48,802 bases of DNA from Chelatococcus sambhunathii (lineage in GTDB: Bacteria > Pseudomonadota > Alphaproteobacteria > Rhizobiales > Methylopilaceae). The translations under genes and the position numbers were made by a program. The stretch lies in contig JADBEO010000031.1 in NCBI GenBank assembly GCA_031316315.1, positions 1 to 48,802 on the forward strand. Reading direction: 5' to 3'. The notes under the pieces were generated by a model. It worked only from the letters and a program-made list of their open reading frames with translations, made no database searches and was not told the origin of the DNA. Of the stretch, positions 8,667-17,477 are shown piece after piece; the first letter of the stretch is position 1, and each line of letters starts with the position of its first letter.

Positions 8667-10772
8667 GTGGCCCAAGGCGTGTCCCAAGGCGGGTCCCACG
8701 GGATGGCCCAGGCGTCTCCGGTCGCGATCCGCGAGCCGGCGCCGCCTTCGGTCGAGGAGACGGTCGCGAGCACGGCCTCGGACTTCGCCGAGCTCGCCCG
8801 GCGCCGCGTCAAGCTGATCGTCGCCACGGCCGCTGCGACGATGCTGCTCGCCATGGCCTTCCTCGCCCACCAGACCCCGCTCTACCGCGCCACGGCGGAG
8901 ATCCTCGTCGACCCGCAGGCGCTGCAGGTCGTCGGCAAGGACATCGTGCGCCAAGACACCGCAGCCTCGATCGACTTCGCCAATGTCGACAGCCAGGCGA
9001 TGGTGATGGTCTCGGGCTCGATCCTGAACCAGCTGATCGACGAGCTCGACCTCGAGGCGGATCCCGTCTTCCGCGCCCAACCCGGCCTGCTCAGCCGGCT
9101 CTTCGGCGGCGAGACCCCGGCCCAATCGCGCGCCACGACCATCGAGGCGCTGCGAAAGGCCGTCGTCGCCCGCCGCGTCGACAACTCGCTCGTATTCGAA
9201 ATCACCGTCTCGCATCCGAACGCCGAGCGGTCCGCCTTGATCGCCAACCGGCTGGCGGCGATCTATCTCAAGCAGGGGAACGATGGCCGCGGCCAGGCGG
9301 TGAAGCGCGCCGGCGACACGCTGCTCGGCCAGCTCTCGAGCCTGCGCAAGCAGCTCAACGACGCCGAGGTCGCGGTGGAGAAGTTCCGCAGCGACAACGA
9401 CCTGATCTCGACCGGCGAGGCCGGGCTGATCGTCAACCAGCAGTTGCGCGACCTCTACGGCCAGATCACGCAATCCGAGACCGAGGTCGCGCGGCTCGCC
9501 GCGCGGCGAGACCAGGTCGCCAAGATCGGTCCGGACTCGCTTCTCTCCGACCGGATCTCGGAGGCGCTCAACGCTCCGACCATCATCGCGTTGCGCAGCC
9601 AATACGCCCAGACCGCGCAAGAAGCCGCGCGCATGGCGGAGACGCTGCTGCCGCGGCATCCGCGCCTCGTCGAGGCCCGCGCAGAGCTCGCCGCCGCCCG
9701 CAAGGCCCTCTCGGAGGAGCTCGACCGGGTGCGCGCCTCGATCGTGCAGGACTACGCGCAGGCGCAGGACAATCTGAAGAAGCTGAGGGAGCGCGCCGCG
9801 GCCCTCACCAAGAACCAGGTGTCGAGCAGCGAGAGCGAGATCAGGCTCCGCCAGCTGGAGAGCGAGGCGGAGGCGATCCGCACCGTCTACAACGCCTCGC
9901 TCGGCCGGGCGAAGGAGCTCGAGCAGCAGCAGCAGATCCAGACCAACAATTCGCGCCTGATCTCGTCCGCCTCGATCCCGATGAAGCCCTCGAAGGCGCC
10001 GGCGCTGATCGTCGCGCCGGCCGCGCTGGTGTTCGGGGCGTGCCTCGGCCTCGCGCTCGGCTTCCTGCTCGATCTCCTCCGCGGCGCGGCGCCGAACGCG
10101 CGCTCGGCGGCCGAGATGCTGGGCGTCGAGAGCTACGCGACCCTGAAGCGCCGCGGCTCCGGGCCGGCGCTCGACGAGCGCGATCCCGCCGCCCTGCTCG
10201 CTGTCGCCCGCCGCCTCCAGGGCCGGGTCGGCGCCAAATCCCCGGCCGTCGTCGTCATGGCGGGCGCGCATGATCTCGACCCGGCCTTGCGCCGCAACGT
10301 CATCCAGGGCCTCGCCCGGGCGCTCGCCGGCATCGGCGAGGGCGTCTGGATCTGCGCGCAGAACGACCGCGATGAGCCGATGCATGTCGAGCGGATCCAG
10401 CCCATCCACGCCGCGGCGCCCGACGCCGCGACGATCGGCGGACCGCTGGTCGAGGCGGCCAAGCGCGCCCGCGCGTCCCGCGTGATCGAGGCCCTGCAGG
10501 GCCGCACCGGCGAGCGCGGCGAGGGCTCGGAATTCCTGCTTCTGTCTGACGACGACGCCGCCGGCCTCGCCGCCTCGGCCGCAATGGCCGACGCCGTCGT
10601 CCTGCTGTTCGAGCCCGGCCGCACGCGCCGCCGGACGCTGCGCGATCTCGCGGCGATGCTCGACCCGGCGGGCGACCGCACCGCGGCGCTGATCGCGGTC
10701 GAGCCGTCGCGCCCCAGCCGGATCGCGCTGCCGGAGTTCGCGACGCGGCGCTTCCGCAAGGCCGCGGCGTGA
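8667..10772 (+). CDS. Wzz/GumC-like polysaccharide co-polymerase with degenerate C-terminal ATPase domain
   Basis: The 701-residue protein controls polymer length and links polymerisation to export. A first membrane helix lies at about residues 49-68, followed by the Wzz domain (YRATAEILVDPQALQVV). Long coiled-coil segments rich in Ala, Glu and Arg come next, then the proline-containing second membrane segment (SIPMKPSKAPALIVAPAALV) near residue 450. The C-terminal 220 residues have the layout of a BY-kinase/CpsD domain. The place of the P-loop reads MAGAHDLDPALRRNV, with no GxxGxGKT, so it should not bind ATP in the usual way. I chose GTG 8667 because GGAG lies about 8 nt upstream. An in-frame GTG at 8604 and ATG at 8703 are alternatives. 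The N-terminus is a short Gln/Gly/Ser repeat. Confidence 0.83.
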   Translation: MAQGVSQGGSHGMAQASPVAIREPAPPSVEETVASTASDFAELARRRVKLIVATAAATMLLAMAFLAHQTPLYRATAEILVDPQALQVVGKDIVRQDTAASIDFANVDSQAMVMVSGSILNQLIDELDLEADPVFRAQPGLLSRLFGGETPAQSRATTIEALRKAVVARRVDNSLVFEITVSHPNAERSALIANRLAAIYLKQGNDGRGQAVKRAGDTLLGQLSSLRKQLNDAEVAVEKFRSDNDLISTGEAGLIVNQQLRDLYGQITQSETEVARLAARRDQVAKIGPDSLLSDRISEALNAPTIIALRSQYAQTAQEAARMAETLLPRHPRLVEARAELAAARKALSEELDRVRASIVQDYAQAQDNLKKLRERAAALTKNQVSSSESEIRLRQLESEAEAIRTVYNASLGRAKELEQQQQIQTNNSRLISSASIPMKPSKAPALIVAPAALVFGACLGLALGFLLDLLRGAAPNARSAAEMLGVESYATLKRRGSGPALDERDPAALLAVARRLQGRVGAKSPAVVVMAGAHDLDPALRRNVIQGLARALAGIGEGVWICAQNDRDEPMHVERIQPIHAAAPDAATIGGPLVEAAKRARASRVIEALQGRTGERGEGSEFLLLSDDDAAGLAASAAMADAVVLLFEPGRTRRRTLRDLAAMLDPAGDRTAALIAVEPSRPSRIALPEFATRRFRKAAA

Positions 10773-12031
10773 CGCTCGCGGCCGCGCGCCCGGCGCCGGC
10801 CTCGCTGCGCGACCGGCTCCATCCGACCGCGACGCTCGCGATCCTGTTCGGCGCGCTGACGTTCAACGCGGGCCTGTGCTTTCTCAACACCTCCATGCTC
10901 GCCGTCACCGACACGATGGTGATGGCGATGGAGGGGCTGCTGCTCGCGCTCGCCTTCAGCTTCGCGCTAGGCCGCTCCGTCCCGGTCTATCTGGTGCTGG
11001 TGGTGTTCCTGACCTATGCGGCGCTGCTGATGGCGATGCGGCCGCTGATCGATCCGAAGGCCGTGCGCGACATCCTCATCCCGATCGCCTTCTACGCGCT
11101 CGGGCGCCGGCTGCCGGACATCAGGCTGGCTGACAAGGCGGTGTTCTGGAGCGCGGCGATCGTGCTCGCGATGGGCTGCTTCGAATATTTCGCCCTCGAC
11201 GTTTTCACGACCTACTTCAACGTCATCAAGTACTACGTGGCGCGCGGCACCGTGGCGCCGAGCGAGCTTTCCGAGCAGACCGGGGCGCTGTTCCAGAGCG
11301 GCGTCAGGCCCGACGCGCGGGCGCTGCTGCCCTTCCTCGGCCAGCACCGCGTCTCGTCGGTGTTCCTGGAGCCGGTCTCGGCGGGCAACTTCGGCGCGAT
11401 CGTCTATCTCTGGGCGCTCTACCGCAAGGGGATGAAGCTGCGCTGGCTTGTCGGCCTGATGGGCGTCGCCTGCGTCATCCTCGCGGACGCCCGCTTCGGC
11501 GCCTACGTCTCGCTCGCGGCGACGGGCGTCTACCTCATCGCCCGCCACGTTCCCCGCGCGCCGTTCGTCGCCGCGCCGTTCCTGATCCTGTCGATCCTCG
11601 CGGTCTACGGCCTGACGACGGCCGAAAAAGTCTGGTCGAACGACATCGGCGGCCGGATGCTCTGGACCTCGATGCTGCTCACGTCGCTGACGCCGGAAGC
11701 CGTGTTCGGCCTGTCGCCCGACAAGCCGTTCCTGTCGGACTCCGGCTACGCCTACACGCTGAACCAGATCGGGCTGATCGGCTTCGCGGGGCTCTGGGCG
11801 CTGTTCGTACTCTTGCCGCAGGAGACCCGACGGGCCTGGCCGTACAAGGCGGCCGCGATCACCTACATCCTGCTGCTGCTGCTGATCTCGGACTCGGTCT
11901 ACACGATCAAGACCGCCGCCCTGTTCTGGTTCCTGCTCGGAACCAGCGACGGAGCGCCGGCCGAAGCGGCGCTGCGGAGACTCGCGCGCCGTCAGGCGAC
12001 GGCGCGCGAAGCGGTCGGCGCCGGGGCCTGA
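10769..12031 (+). CDS. Wzy/O-antigen-ligase-like polytopic membrane protein
   Basis: The 420-residue protein has about 10 to 12 hydrophobic segments. It also has a larger periplasmic loop (about residues 145-205) containing RxxSxFxEP-type residues (QHRVSSVFLEPVSAGNFG), which resembles Wzy polymerases and O-antigen ligases. It would join lipid-linked repeat units in the periplasm. Its GTG start overlaps the stop of the wzz-like gene (GTGA), so the two are translationally coupled, which suits a polymerase with its chain-length regulator. The last 40 bp overlap the convergent acyltransferase gene. Polymerase and ligase cannot be separated by sequence alone. The Wzz partner favours polymerase. 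Confidence 0.75.
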   Translation: MTLAAARPAPASLRDRLHPTATLAILFGALTFNAGLCFLNTSMLAVTDTMVMAMEGLLLALAFSFALGRSVPVYLVLVVFLTYAALLMAMRPLIDPKAVRDILIPIAFYALGRRLPDIRLADKAVFWSAAIVLAMGCFEYFALDVFTTYFNVIKYYVARGTVAPSELSEQTGALFQSGVRPDARALLPFLGQHRVSSVFLEPVSAGNFGAIVYLWALYRKGMKLRWLVGLMGVACVILADARFGAYVSLAATGVYLIARHVPRAPFVAAPFLILSILAVYGLTTAEKVWSNDIGGRMLWTSMLLTSLTPEAVFGLSPDKPFLSDSGYAYTLNQIGLIGFAGLWALFVLLPQETRRAWPYKAAAITYILLLLLISDSVYTIKTAALFWFLLGTSDGAPAEAALRRLARRQATAREAVGAGA

Positions 12032-13188
12032 GCCGCGGCGGCCGCTTCCGCATCGCGCGGCTCGGTGTGGATGCGCGCCGACAGCGAGAAATGGCGGCGC
12101 ATCCGGAGGATCGGCTTCTCGATCAACCGCCACGAGAGCGCCGCCATCGCGAGGCTCGCGGCGAAGCTGAGCCCGAAGAACAGCGCCGGATCGACGAGCT
12201 TCGGGAACAAGGCGAGGATCGTCTGCTGCAGCGGGAAGCCGTAGAGATAGATCCCATAGGAGTAGTCGCCGCTGATGGACTGCAGCCTGAGCTCGGGCGT
12301 CAGTCCCGCGACCGCCACCGCATAGGCAAGCAACGGCCCGGAGACGGCGGCGAACAGCGGCGAGTTCATCCATTCCGTCCGGCCGAAGGCGGAGATCGCG
12401 AAGAAGGCGGCGACGGCGGCGAGCCCGTAGCTCCGCCGGAACGGCAGCACGTCGCGATAGCGGTAGACCGCCATCCCGAGCAGGAAGATCGGCACGAGCT
12501 TGGCCGCGCCGCGCGTGACGAACATGTGGTTCATCGTCTCGACGAGCAGCGACTTCGGAAAGATCGTCACGAGCAGCGGCGTGACGGCGCCGACGGCGTA
12601 GAGCCCGACGGCCGCGAGCAGCAGCAGTCGACGGTTGCGATGGAGGCCGAAGGCCATGAACAGCGCGAGCAGCGTGTAGCAGCTCAGCTCGTGCGGGACC
12701 GTCCAGAGCGATCCGTTGACGACGCCCGGCTCCGGATTGGAGGCGAACAGGCCCGGCAACTCGTAGTGGATCGCGCCGAAGATGTTGAGGAAGTAGCTGG
12801 CGAAGCGCGGATCGAAGAAGTACTCGCCGAGCGGCAGCGTGGTGAGCAGCGGTCCGAGCACGAGCGCCGAGAGCGTGATCTCGACCGCAAGGGCTGGAAA
12901 GATTCGCAAGGCTCGGTTGGTCAGGAAGCTGCCGAGCGACAGCCGCTCGGCGCTGCCCGCGACGAGGAACCCGCTCAGCGCGAAGAACATCGGAAGGACG
13001 GCGTAGTTGAGCGCCCAGCGCTCGACCGGCGCGCCGGGAAACAGAGGCGCGTTCTCGGCCCCGACGACGCCCGGCGCGATCAGCGACGTGTGGATGAAGA
13101 GGACCAGCGTCGCAAGAGCGAGCCGGACGAAGTCGAAGCCGGGCCCGACGCCGCCGTGGCGGTCGAGTTGCTGCTGGAGAGTGGGCAT
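11992..13188 (-). CDS. Acyltransferase-3 family membrane protein
   Basis: The 398-residue protein has the 10-helix layout of acyltransferase-3 (OafA/NodX/ExoZ) proteins, which O-acylate surface sugars using a cytoplasmic acyl donor. The N-terminal GFDFVRLALATLVLFIHTSL contains the conserved Arg and His of this family. MFFALSGFLVAGS and NGSLWTVPHELSCY are the next conserved blocks, and the C-terminal YSYGIYLYGFPLQ also fits. The start at 13188 leaves a normal cytoplasmic N-terminus before helix 1. The frame is open to 13239 but its extra residues look non-coding. It is transcribed towards the wzy-like gene and overlaps it by 40 bp. It probably decorates the polysaccharide made by this locus. 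The acyl group is unknown. Confidence 0.85.
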   Translation of the reverse strand: MPTLQQQLDRHGGVGPGFDFVRLALATLVLFIHTSLIAPGVVGAENAPLFPGAPVERWALNYAVLPMFFALSGFLVAGSAERLSLGSFLTNRALRIFPALAVEITLSALVLGPLLTTLPLGEYFFDPRFASYFLNIFGAIHYELPGLFASNPEPGVVNGSLWTVPHELSCYTLLALFMAFGLHRNRRLLLLAAVGLYAVGAVTPLLVTIFPKSLLVETMNHMFVTRGAAKLVPIFLLGMAVYRYRDVLPFRRSYGLAAVAAFFAISAFGRTEWMNSPLFAAVSGPLLAYAVAVAGLTPELRLQSISGDYSYGIYLYGFPLQQTILALFPKLVDPALFFGLSFAASLAMAALSWRLIEKPILRMRRHFSLSARIHTEPRDAEAAAAAQAPAPTASRAVA

Positions 13189-13654
13189 GACGCGGACGCC
13201 TGTGTGAGGCCCGAAAGGGCGGCTTCGCGGCGGACGCATAGGATTTGAATTAAATCGGAAAACCGATCAACCAGCCGCCGGCAGGCCGATGCATTCGGCG
13301 TTAACACACCCTTAAACTTAGAGAATAAACGCGGGCCTAATTTTCCTCCTCGTACACTCACGAACCCGCATTTTATCTCAATTTAGAGGATTTTTGTATC
13401 AGATCAGGACGACTTACGCCGGCGCCGTTAGTGGAAAATATACTATGATAATTCGCATTTATGCTTTTAATTTTCGATGATCGTCGCAAGGCCGCGTTAA
13501 ATCTCCTGGGTTATGACTAGGGGCGTGGACGCTTACACGCCATCGGGGGCTTGAAGGTCAGGCGGCGTGAAGCGCGACAGGGATCACGTCAACGGCGGAA
13601 CGCCGCGCAGGCGCTGGAGCGAGCGAGCGCGGCTCCAGGGACAGGAGCATGGGC
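13189..13654. promoter_or_regulatory. AT-rich intergenic region upstream of the carrier-protein cluster
   Basis: This 466-bp gap holds no convincing gene. From about 13245 to 13520 it is strikingly AT-rich for this genome, with runs such as AATTTTCCTCC, ATTTTATCTCAATTTAG and AAAATATACTATGATAATTC. It must carry promoters for the rightward aminoacyl-carrier-protein genes and perhaps for the leftward acyltransferase gene. TATGATAAT near 13444 could be a -10 element, but I cannot assign a partner -35 with confidence. Low-GC intergenic DNA of this length often binds H-NS-like silencers such as MucR/Ros in this order. That is inference. Confidence 0.4.
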
Positions 13655-13903
13655 ATGAAGACGACCATTCGCGACATCCTCGCCAAGCACGGCCGCCTTC
13701 CGGCGCCGGTCGGCGGCCTGTCGGACGACGACGACCTCCACGCCGCCGGCCTCACCTCCTTCGGATCGGTCGAGGTGATGATGGCGCTCGAAGAGGCCTT
13801 CGGCATCGAGTTTCCCGACCGCATGCTGAACCGCCGCAACTTCTCCTCGATCTCCGCGATCGAGCAGGCGGTGATGACGGTCCAGGCCGAGGAAGCCGCG
13901 TGA
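13655..13903 (+). CDS. Acyl carrier protein-like carrier protein (aminoacyl carrier)
   Basis: The 82-residue acidic protein has the four-helix carrier-protein pattern. The phosphopantetheine attachment site reads AGLTSFGSVEVMMALEE, so the usual DSL motif is TSF with Ser35 as the modified residue. Carrier proteins paired with amino acid:[carrier protein] ligases often deviate from the DSL motif. The Met at 13655 is preferred because AGGAG is 7 nt upstream. Met 13649 lies inside that spacing. The stop overlaps the GTG start of the flavoprotein gene (GTGA), and the ligase follows two genes on, so it is most likely the substrate of that ligase rather than a fatty-acid ACP. It also requires a phosphopantetheinyl transferase, which is not in the window. 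Confidence 0.85.
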   Translation: MKTTIRDILAKHGRLPAPVGGLSDDDDLHAAGLTSFGSVEVMMALEEAFGIEFPDRMLNRRNFSSISAIEQAVMTVQAEEAA

Positions 13904-15132
13904 CCTCCGCTCTCGCCCGGCGCGACGACATCGCCGAGGCCCTCGCGCTCGTCCCGCCTGCGGTCGACGAGCGTGAACTGGTCAAGGCTGCGCGCACCAT
14001 CGCGACCAAGATCGCGGCGCCCAACGCCGCCGACGTCGACGAGAACGCCCGCTTCCCGTCGGAGACCTTCGCCGCGCTGAAGGAAGCCGGGCTGCTCGGG
14101 ATCATGGTCCCGCAGGCGCTCGGCGGCCAAGGCGCGAGCGTCGCCTGCGTCTCGGAGATCTGCGCGGCGCTGGCTCAGGCCTGCGCGAGCTCCGGCATGA
14201 TCTACGCGATGCACCAGATCAAGATGTCGAGCCTGACGGTGCATTGCCTCGACAGCGAATGGCACCGCGGCTTCATGCGCGCCTGCGCCGAGGAGCAGCT
14301 GCTGCTGGCTTCCGCGACCACGGAAGGCGGCGGCGTCGGCGGCGACATGCGCCAGTCGATCTGCGGCGTCCAGCGCGACGGCGACATGTTCGACCTCGCC
14401 AAGGACGGCTGTCTGATCTCCTACGGCGCCTATGCCGACGCGATCCTGATCACCGCGCGCCGCACGCCGGACGCTCCGGCCTCCGACCAGGTCATGGCGG
14501 TGATGCGCGCCGACCAGTACCGGCTCGAGAAGACCGGCGCCTGGAACACGATGGGCATGCGCGGCACCTGCTCGGACAACTTCTTCTTCTCCGGCCGCGC
14601 GCCGGCAGAGCAGATCATCCCGCTCGCTTTCGCCGACATCTCGGCCCAGTCGATGCTGCCTTACGCGCATCTGCTGTGGGCCTCGGTCTGGTACGGCATC
14701 GCCTCCGACGCCGTGGCGCGGTCCGAGGCCTTCGTGCGCGCAGAGGCCCGCAAGCGTCCCGGCGCGACCCCGCCGAGCGCGCTGCGCCTCGCGGAACTGC
14801 TGACCCTGCAGCAGCGCTTCAAGGCGCTCGTCGTCGCCGGCATCGACCGCTACGAGCGTGCGAAGGACGACGCCGACGAGCTCACCTCTATCGGCTTCGG
14901 CGTCGCGATGAACGCGATCAAGATCTCGGCCAGCCAGTCCGCCGGCGAGATCGTCAACGCCGCATTCCTGATCTGCGGGATCATGGGCTACCGCAACGAC
15001 AGCCCCTACAGCCTCGCCCGTCCGATGCGCGACGCGCTGTCGGCGCCGATCATGATCAACAACGACCGCATCCTCGGAAACGTCTCCAACCTGCTCGCCG
15101 TGTACAAGCACGACGCCAGCCTGCTGAGGTGA
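13900..15132 (+). CDS. Acyl-CoA dehydrogenase-fold flavoprotein lacking the usual catalytic Glu
   Basis: The 410-residue protein has the three-domain acyl-CoA dehydrogenase layout: helical N-terminus ([20 protein letters not shown]), beta domain with the flavin contact motif ([12 protein letters not shown]), and C-terminal helical domain ending in [19 protein letters not shown]. In medium-chain enzymes the base Glu follows this RD motif by about ten residues. Here the segment reads [19 protein letters not shown] and has no Glu. I also see no Glu at the alternative helix-G position ([19 protein letters not shown]). It starts at GTG 13900, overlapping the carrier-protein stop. The likely substrate is an aminoacyl or acyl group on that carrier protein. 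Oxidation, as in prolyl-carrier-protein dehydrogenases, is one option and flavin monooxygenation is another. Confidence 0.85.
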   Translation: MTSALARRDDIAEALALVPPAVDERELVKAARTIATKIAAPNAADVDENARFPSETFAALKEAGLLGIMVPQALGGQGASVACVSEICAALAQACASSGMIYAMHQIKMSSLTVHCLDSEWHRGFMRACAEEQLLLASATTEGGGVGGDMRQSICGVQRDGDMFDLAKDGCLISYGAYADAILITARRTPDAPASDQVMAVMRADQYRLEKTGAWNTMGMRGTCSDNFFFSGRAPAEQIIPLAFADISAQSMLPYAHLLWASVWYGIASDAVARSEAFVRAEARKRPGATPPSALRLAELLTLQQRFKALVVAGIDRYERAKDDADELTSIGFGVAMNAIKISASQSAGEIVNAAFLICGIMGYRNDSPYSLARPMRDALSAPIMINNDRILGNVSNLLAVYKHDASLLR

Positions 15133-15139
15133 TCAGACC

Positions 15140-16078
15140 ATGTGCGTGATTTGCGACGAGGTCGAACCGACCACCCTGCTCGAGCAGCTGATTTCCCACG
15201 GCATCCTGATCGAAACCGGCGTCGACGGCATCTACGGCCGCTCCGGCGCGTTCGAGGACGTCATCGCCCGGTTCGAGGATCTGGTGACCCGCACCGGCGC
15301 TTCGGGCGCGAACCCCGGCGTTCCGGAAGTGATCCGTTTCCCGCCGGCCATGAACCGCTTCCACTTCGAGCGGTCGGGCTACATGAAGTCGTTCCCGCAG
15401 CTCGCCGGCACGGTCCACGCCTTCATGGGCGACGACCGCGGCCATTTCGAGCTGCTCGACAAGCTCCAGAACAACGAGGACTGGACCGGCCAGCAGAAGA
15501 CCACCGGCGTCGTGCTGACGCCTGCGGCCTGCTACACGCTCTATCCGATCGTCGCCAAGCGCGGCCCGCTCAAGGCGGAAGGCGCGCTGTTCGACCTGCA
15601 GAGCTACTGCTTCCGCCACGAGCCCTCCAAGGACCCGGCGCGCATGCAGATGTTCCGCATGCGCGAGTTCGTCCGCTTCGGAAAGCCTCGCCAAGTCCAG
15701 GAGTTCCGCGCCGGCTGGCTCGAAAACGGCGAGACCATGATGAAGAAGCTCGGCGTGCCGATCCATGTGGATCTGGCCAACGATCCCTTCTTCGGGCGCT
15801 CGGGCCGCATGCTGAAGAACAACCAGCGCGACCAGGGCCTCAAGTTCGAGATGCTGATCCCGATCGAGAGCGAGGAGAAGCCGACCGCCTGCCTCTCCTT
15901 CAATTATCATCAGGACCATTTCGGCACGACCTGGGGCCTGATCGACGCCGACGGCGAGACCGCGCACACGGCCTGCGTCGGCTTCGGCCTGGAGCGCGTC
16001 GCGCTCGCGCTGTTCAAGCATCACGGCTTCGACGTCGAGGCCTGGCCGAAAGCCGTGCGCAAGGTTCTGTGGCAGTGA
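15140..16078 (+). CDS. Amino acid:[carrier protein] ligase (class II aaRS-like)
   Basis: The 312-residue protein is a homologue of the catalytic core of atypical archaeal seryl-tRNA synthetase that lacks the tRNA-binding domain. Such enzymes activate a small amino acid (glycine or alanine in the characterised Bradyrhizobium and Agrobacterium enzymes) and load it on the phosphopantetheine of a carrier protein. Class II motif 2 is [20 protein letters not shown] and motif 3 is [12 protein letters not shown]. The zinc ligands known for this family are present as Cys131 (PAACYTLYP), Glu176 (RMREF) and Cys279 (HTACVGFG), at the same numbering I recall for the Bradyrhizobium enzyme. It is 7 nt after the flavoprotein gene and in the same operon as a carrier protein, which is the expected partner. 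Confidence 0.93.
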   Translation: MCVICDEVEPTTLLEQLISHGILIETGVDGIYGRSGAFEDVIARFEDLVTRTGASGANPGVPEVIRFPPAMNRFHFERSGYMKSFPQLAGTVHAFMGDDRGHFELLDKLQNNEDWTGQQKTTGVVLTPAACYTLYPIVAKRGPLKAEGALFDLQSYCFRHEPSKDPARMQMFRMREFVRFGKPRQVQEFRAGWLENGETMMKKLGVPIHVDLANDPFFGRSGRMLKNNQRDQGLKFEMLIPIESEEKPTACLSFNYHQDHFGTTWGLIDADGETAHTACVGFGLERVALALFKHHGFDVEAWPKAVRKVLWQ

Positions 16079-16256
16079 CGATCGGCCCGAGACACCGACG
16101 CGCGCCTCACGCGACGCAGCCACTCGACGCGCAGCCGGCGCAGCAGCCGCGCGCCCACGCGCACGGCTCGATGATGGCGCTGCCGGCCGCCTCGGCCGGT
16201 GGCTTCGCCCCGGTGCGCCAGTGCGGCGGCGCGTCCGTCGCGATGAGGATGCCCCG

Positions 16257-17276
16257 ATGACGGCCGTTCCGTTTCGCGCCCGCCCCGCGGCGCCCGCCGC
16301 GCCGCGCGTGCTGCCGATCGATCCGATCGGATGGAAGAACCACGCCATGCACGGCGCGGACCGCAACTGGCCGCAGACCAACTGCTACGCCGATCTGTGG
16401 ATCGAGGTTCTGCACGCGATGGGCGCGGAGCCCGCGGCGGCGTTCGGCTTCGCGATCAGCCAGGATTTCGAGGGCGACCAGTTCACCTTTTTCAAGCCGC
16501 CGCTCGAGGACCTCGAGGCGCTCTATGGCCTGCGCGTCACCGAGCTCGCGCTCTATGACGACCTCGTCTCGCATCTCGAGACGCAGGCCGCGCTCGGCCG
16601 CATCGTGCTGATCGAGCTCGACAGCTTCTACCTGCCGGACACGCAGGGCGTGACCTACCGCACCGCGCACGGCAAGACGACGGTCGCGATCAACCGGATC
16701 GACCGCGCGGCCAAGGAGCTGGACTACTTCCACAACGAAGGCTTCTTCCGCGCTTCCGGCGAGGACTTCGACGGGCTGATGCGGCTGCTGCCGGGCCAGG
16801 CGCGCGAGGACACGCTGTTCCCCTACGCCGAGGTCATGCGGCTGCCGAAGGACCAGGCGTCCTCCGCGGAAACGGCGGCCGCGGCGCTCGCGCTGCTCGT
16901 GCGCCACATCCGCCGGCGCCCGGAGACGAACCCGCTGATCGGCTTCCGCGCCGTCGTCGAGGCGCAGGGCGCCGCGCTGAAGGACCGGCCGACGGAGGCG
17001 TTCCACCACTACGCCTTCAACACGCTGCGCCAGCTCGGCGCCAATTTCGAGCTGTTCGCGAGCCATCTGGAGTGGCTCGGGCGCGAGGGCCTCGAAGGTC
17101 TCGGCGAGGCCGAAGCCGCCGCCCGCTCGATCGCCGAGGGCGCCAAGATCGCGCAGATCGTCATGGCCCGATCGGTGCGGCAGCAGTCCTTCGGCCGTCT
17201 CGACGGCGCGCTTGCGGTGATCCAGGCCGACCACGACAAGCTGGTCGCGGCGCTGACGGCGCGGTTCCCGGACTGA
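16257..17276 (+). CDS. DUF1839 family protein
   Basis: The 339-residue protein starts with the conserved block RVLPIDPIGWKNHAMHGADR followed by WPQTNCYADLWIEVLHAMG. I recognise this as the DUF1839 family that commonly accompanies amino acid:[carrier protein] ligases. Other dense conserved parts are DFEGDQFTFFKPPLEDLEAL, LIELDSFYLPDTQGVTYRT and AKELDYFHNEGFF. It has no signal peptide or membrane helix. The pattern of conserved Cys, Asp and His residues (NCYAD, DSFYLPDT, YFHNEGF) resembles cysteine-peptidase-like or transglutaminase-like folds, so transfer of the aminoacyl group from the carrier protein to an acceptor is a reasonable guess. That is inference. The start at 16257 has GAGGA 8 nt upstream. 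The 178-bp gap before it holds no gene. Confidence 0.82.
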   Translation: MTAVPFRARPAAPAAPRVLPIDPIGWKNHAMHGADRNWPQTNCYADLWIEVLHAMGAEPAAAFGFAISQDFEGDQFTFFKPPLEDLEALYGLRVTELALYDDLVSHLETQAALGRIVLIELDSFYLPDTQGVTYRTAHGKTTVAINRIDRAAKELDYFHNEGFFRASGEDFDGLMRLLPGQAREDTLFPYAEVMRLPKDQASSAETAAAALALLVRHIRRRPETNPLIGFRAVVEAQGAALKDRPTEAFHHYAFNTLRQLGANFELFASHLEWLGREGLEGLGEAEAAARSIAEGAKIAQIVMARSVRQQSFGRLDGALAVIQADHDKLVAALTARFPD

Positions 17277-17296
17277 CGGCGCGCGACGGAGATCGA

Positions 17297-17457
17297 CTGC
17301 GTGCTTCGAGACGCCGGCCGCAGGCCGGCTCCTCAGCATGAGGGATGTTGAGTAGGGCGAAGACAGCGTGTTGCGTAACCAGGCCTCTTCTTTCCAACGC
17401 TTCCGCCTTCCTCATGCTGAGGAGCCTCGTGCCAGCGAGGCGTCTCGAAGCACGCAG
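17297..17457. repeat. Paired-hairpin repeat, family A (copy 1)
   Basis: The outer arms CTGCGTGCTTCGAGACGC (17297-17314) and its reverse complement (17440-17457) enclose the element. Next to each arm is a stem of different sequence: CCGGCC-GCA-GGCCGG on the left and CCTCG-TGCCAG-CGAGG on the right. A constant hairpin follows (CCTCAGCATGAGG, and its complement on the right), with about 65 bp of spacer. The copies at 34507, 39337 and 46353 have the same plan. It lies between the DUF1839 and GH2 genes, which are on the same strand. Confidence 0.92.
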
Positions 17458-17477
17458 TCGGCCTGACGCCTCCCGCC

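Noticed and set aside
15140-16078. Seryl-tRNA synthetase
   Set aside because: It is too short, lacks the N-terminal tRNA-binding coiled coil, and is coupled to a carrier protein gene, so amino acid:[carrier protein] ligase fits better.
17297-17457. Family A element as an insertion sequence or MITE with target-site duplication
   Set aside because: No direct repeat flanks the element in any of the four copies that I can see, and no transposase is present. A REP-like or paired-hairpin repeat describes it better.
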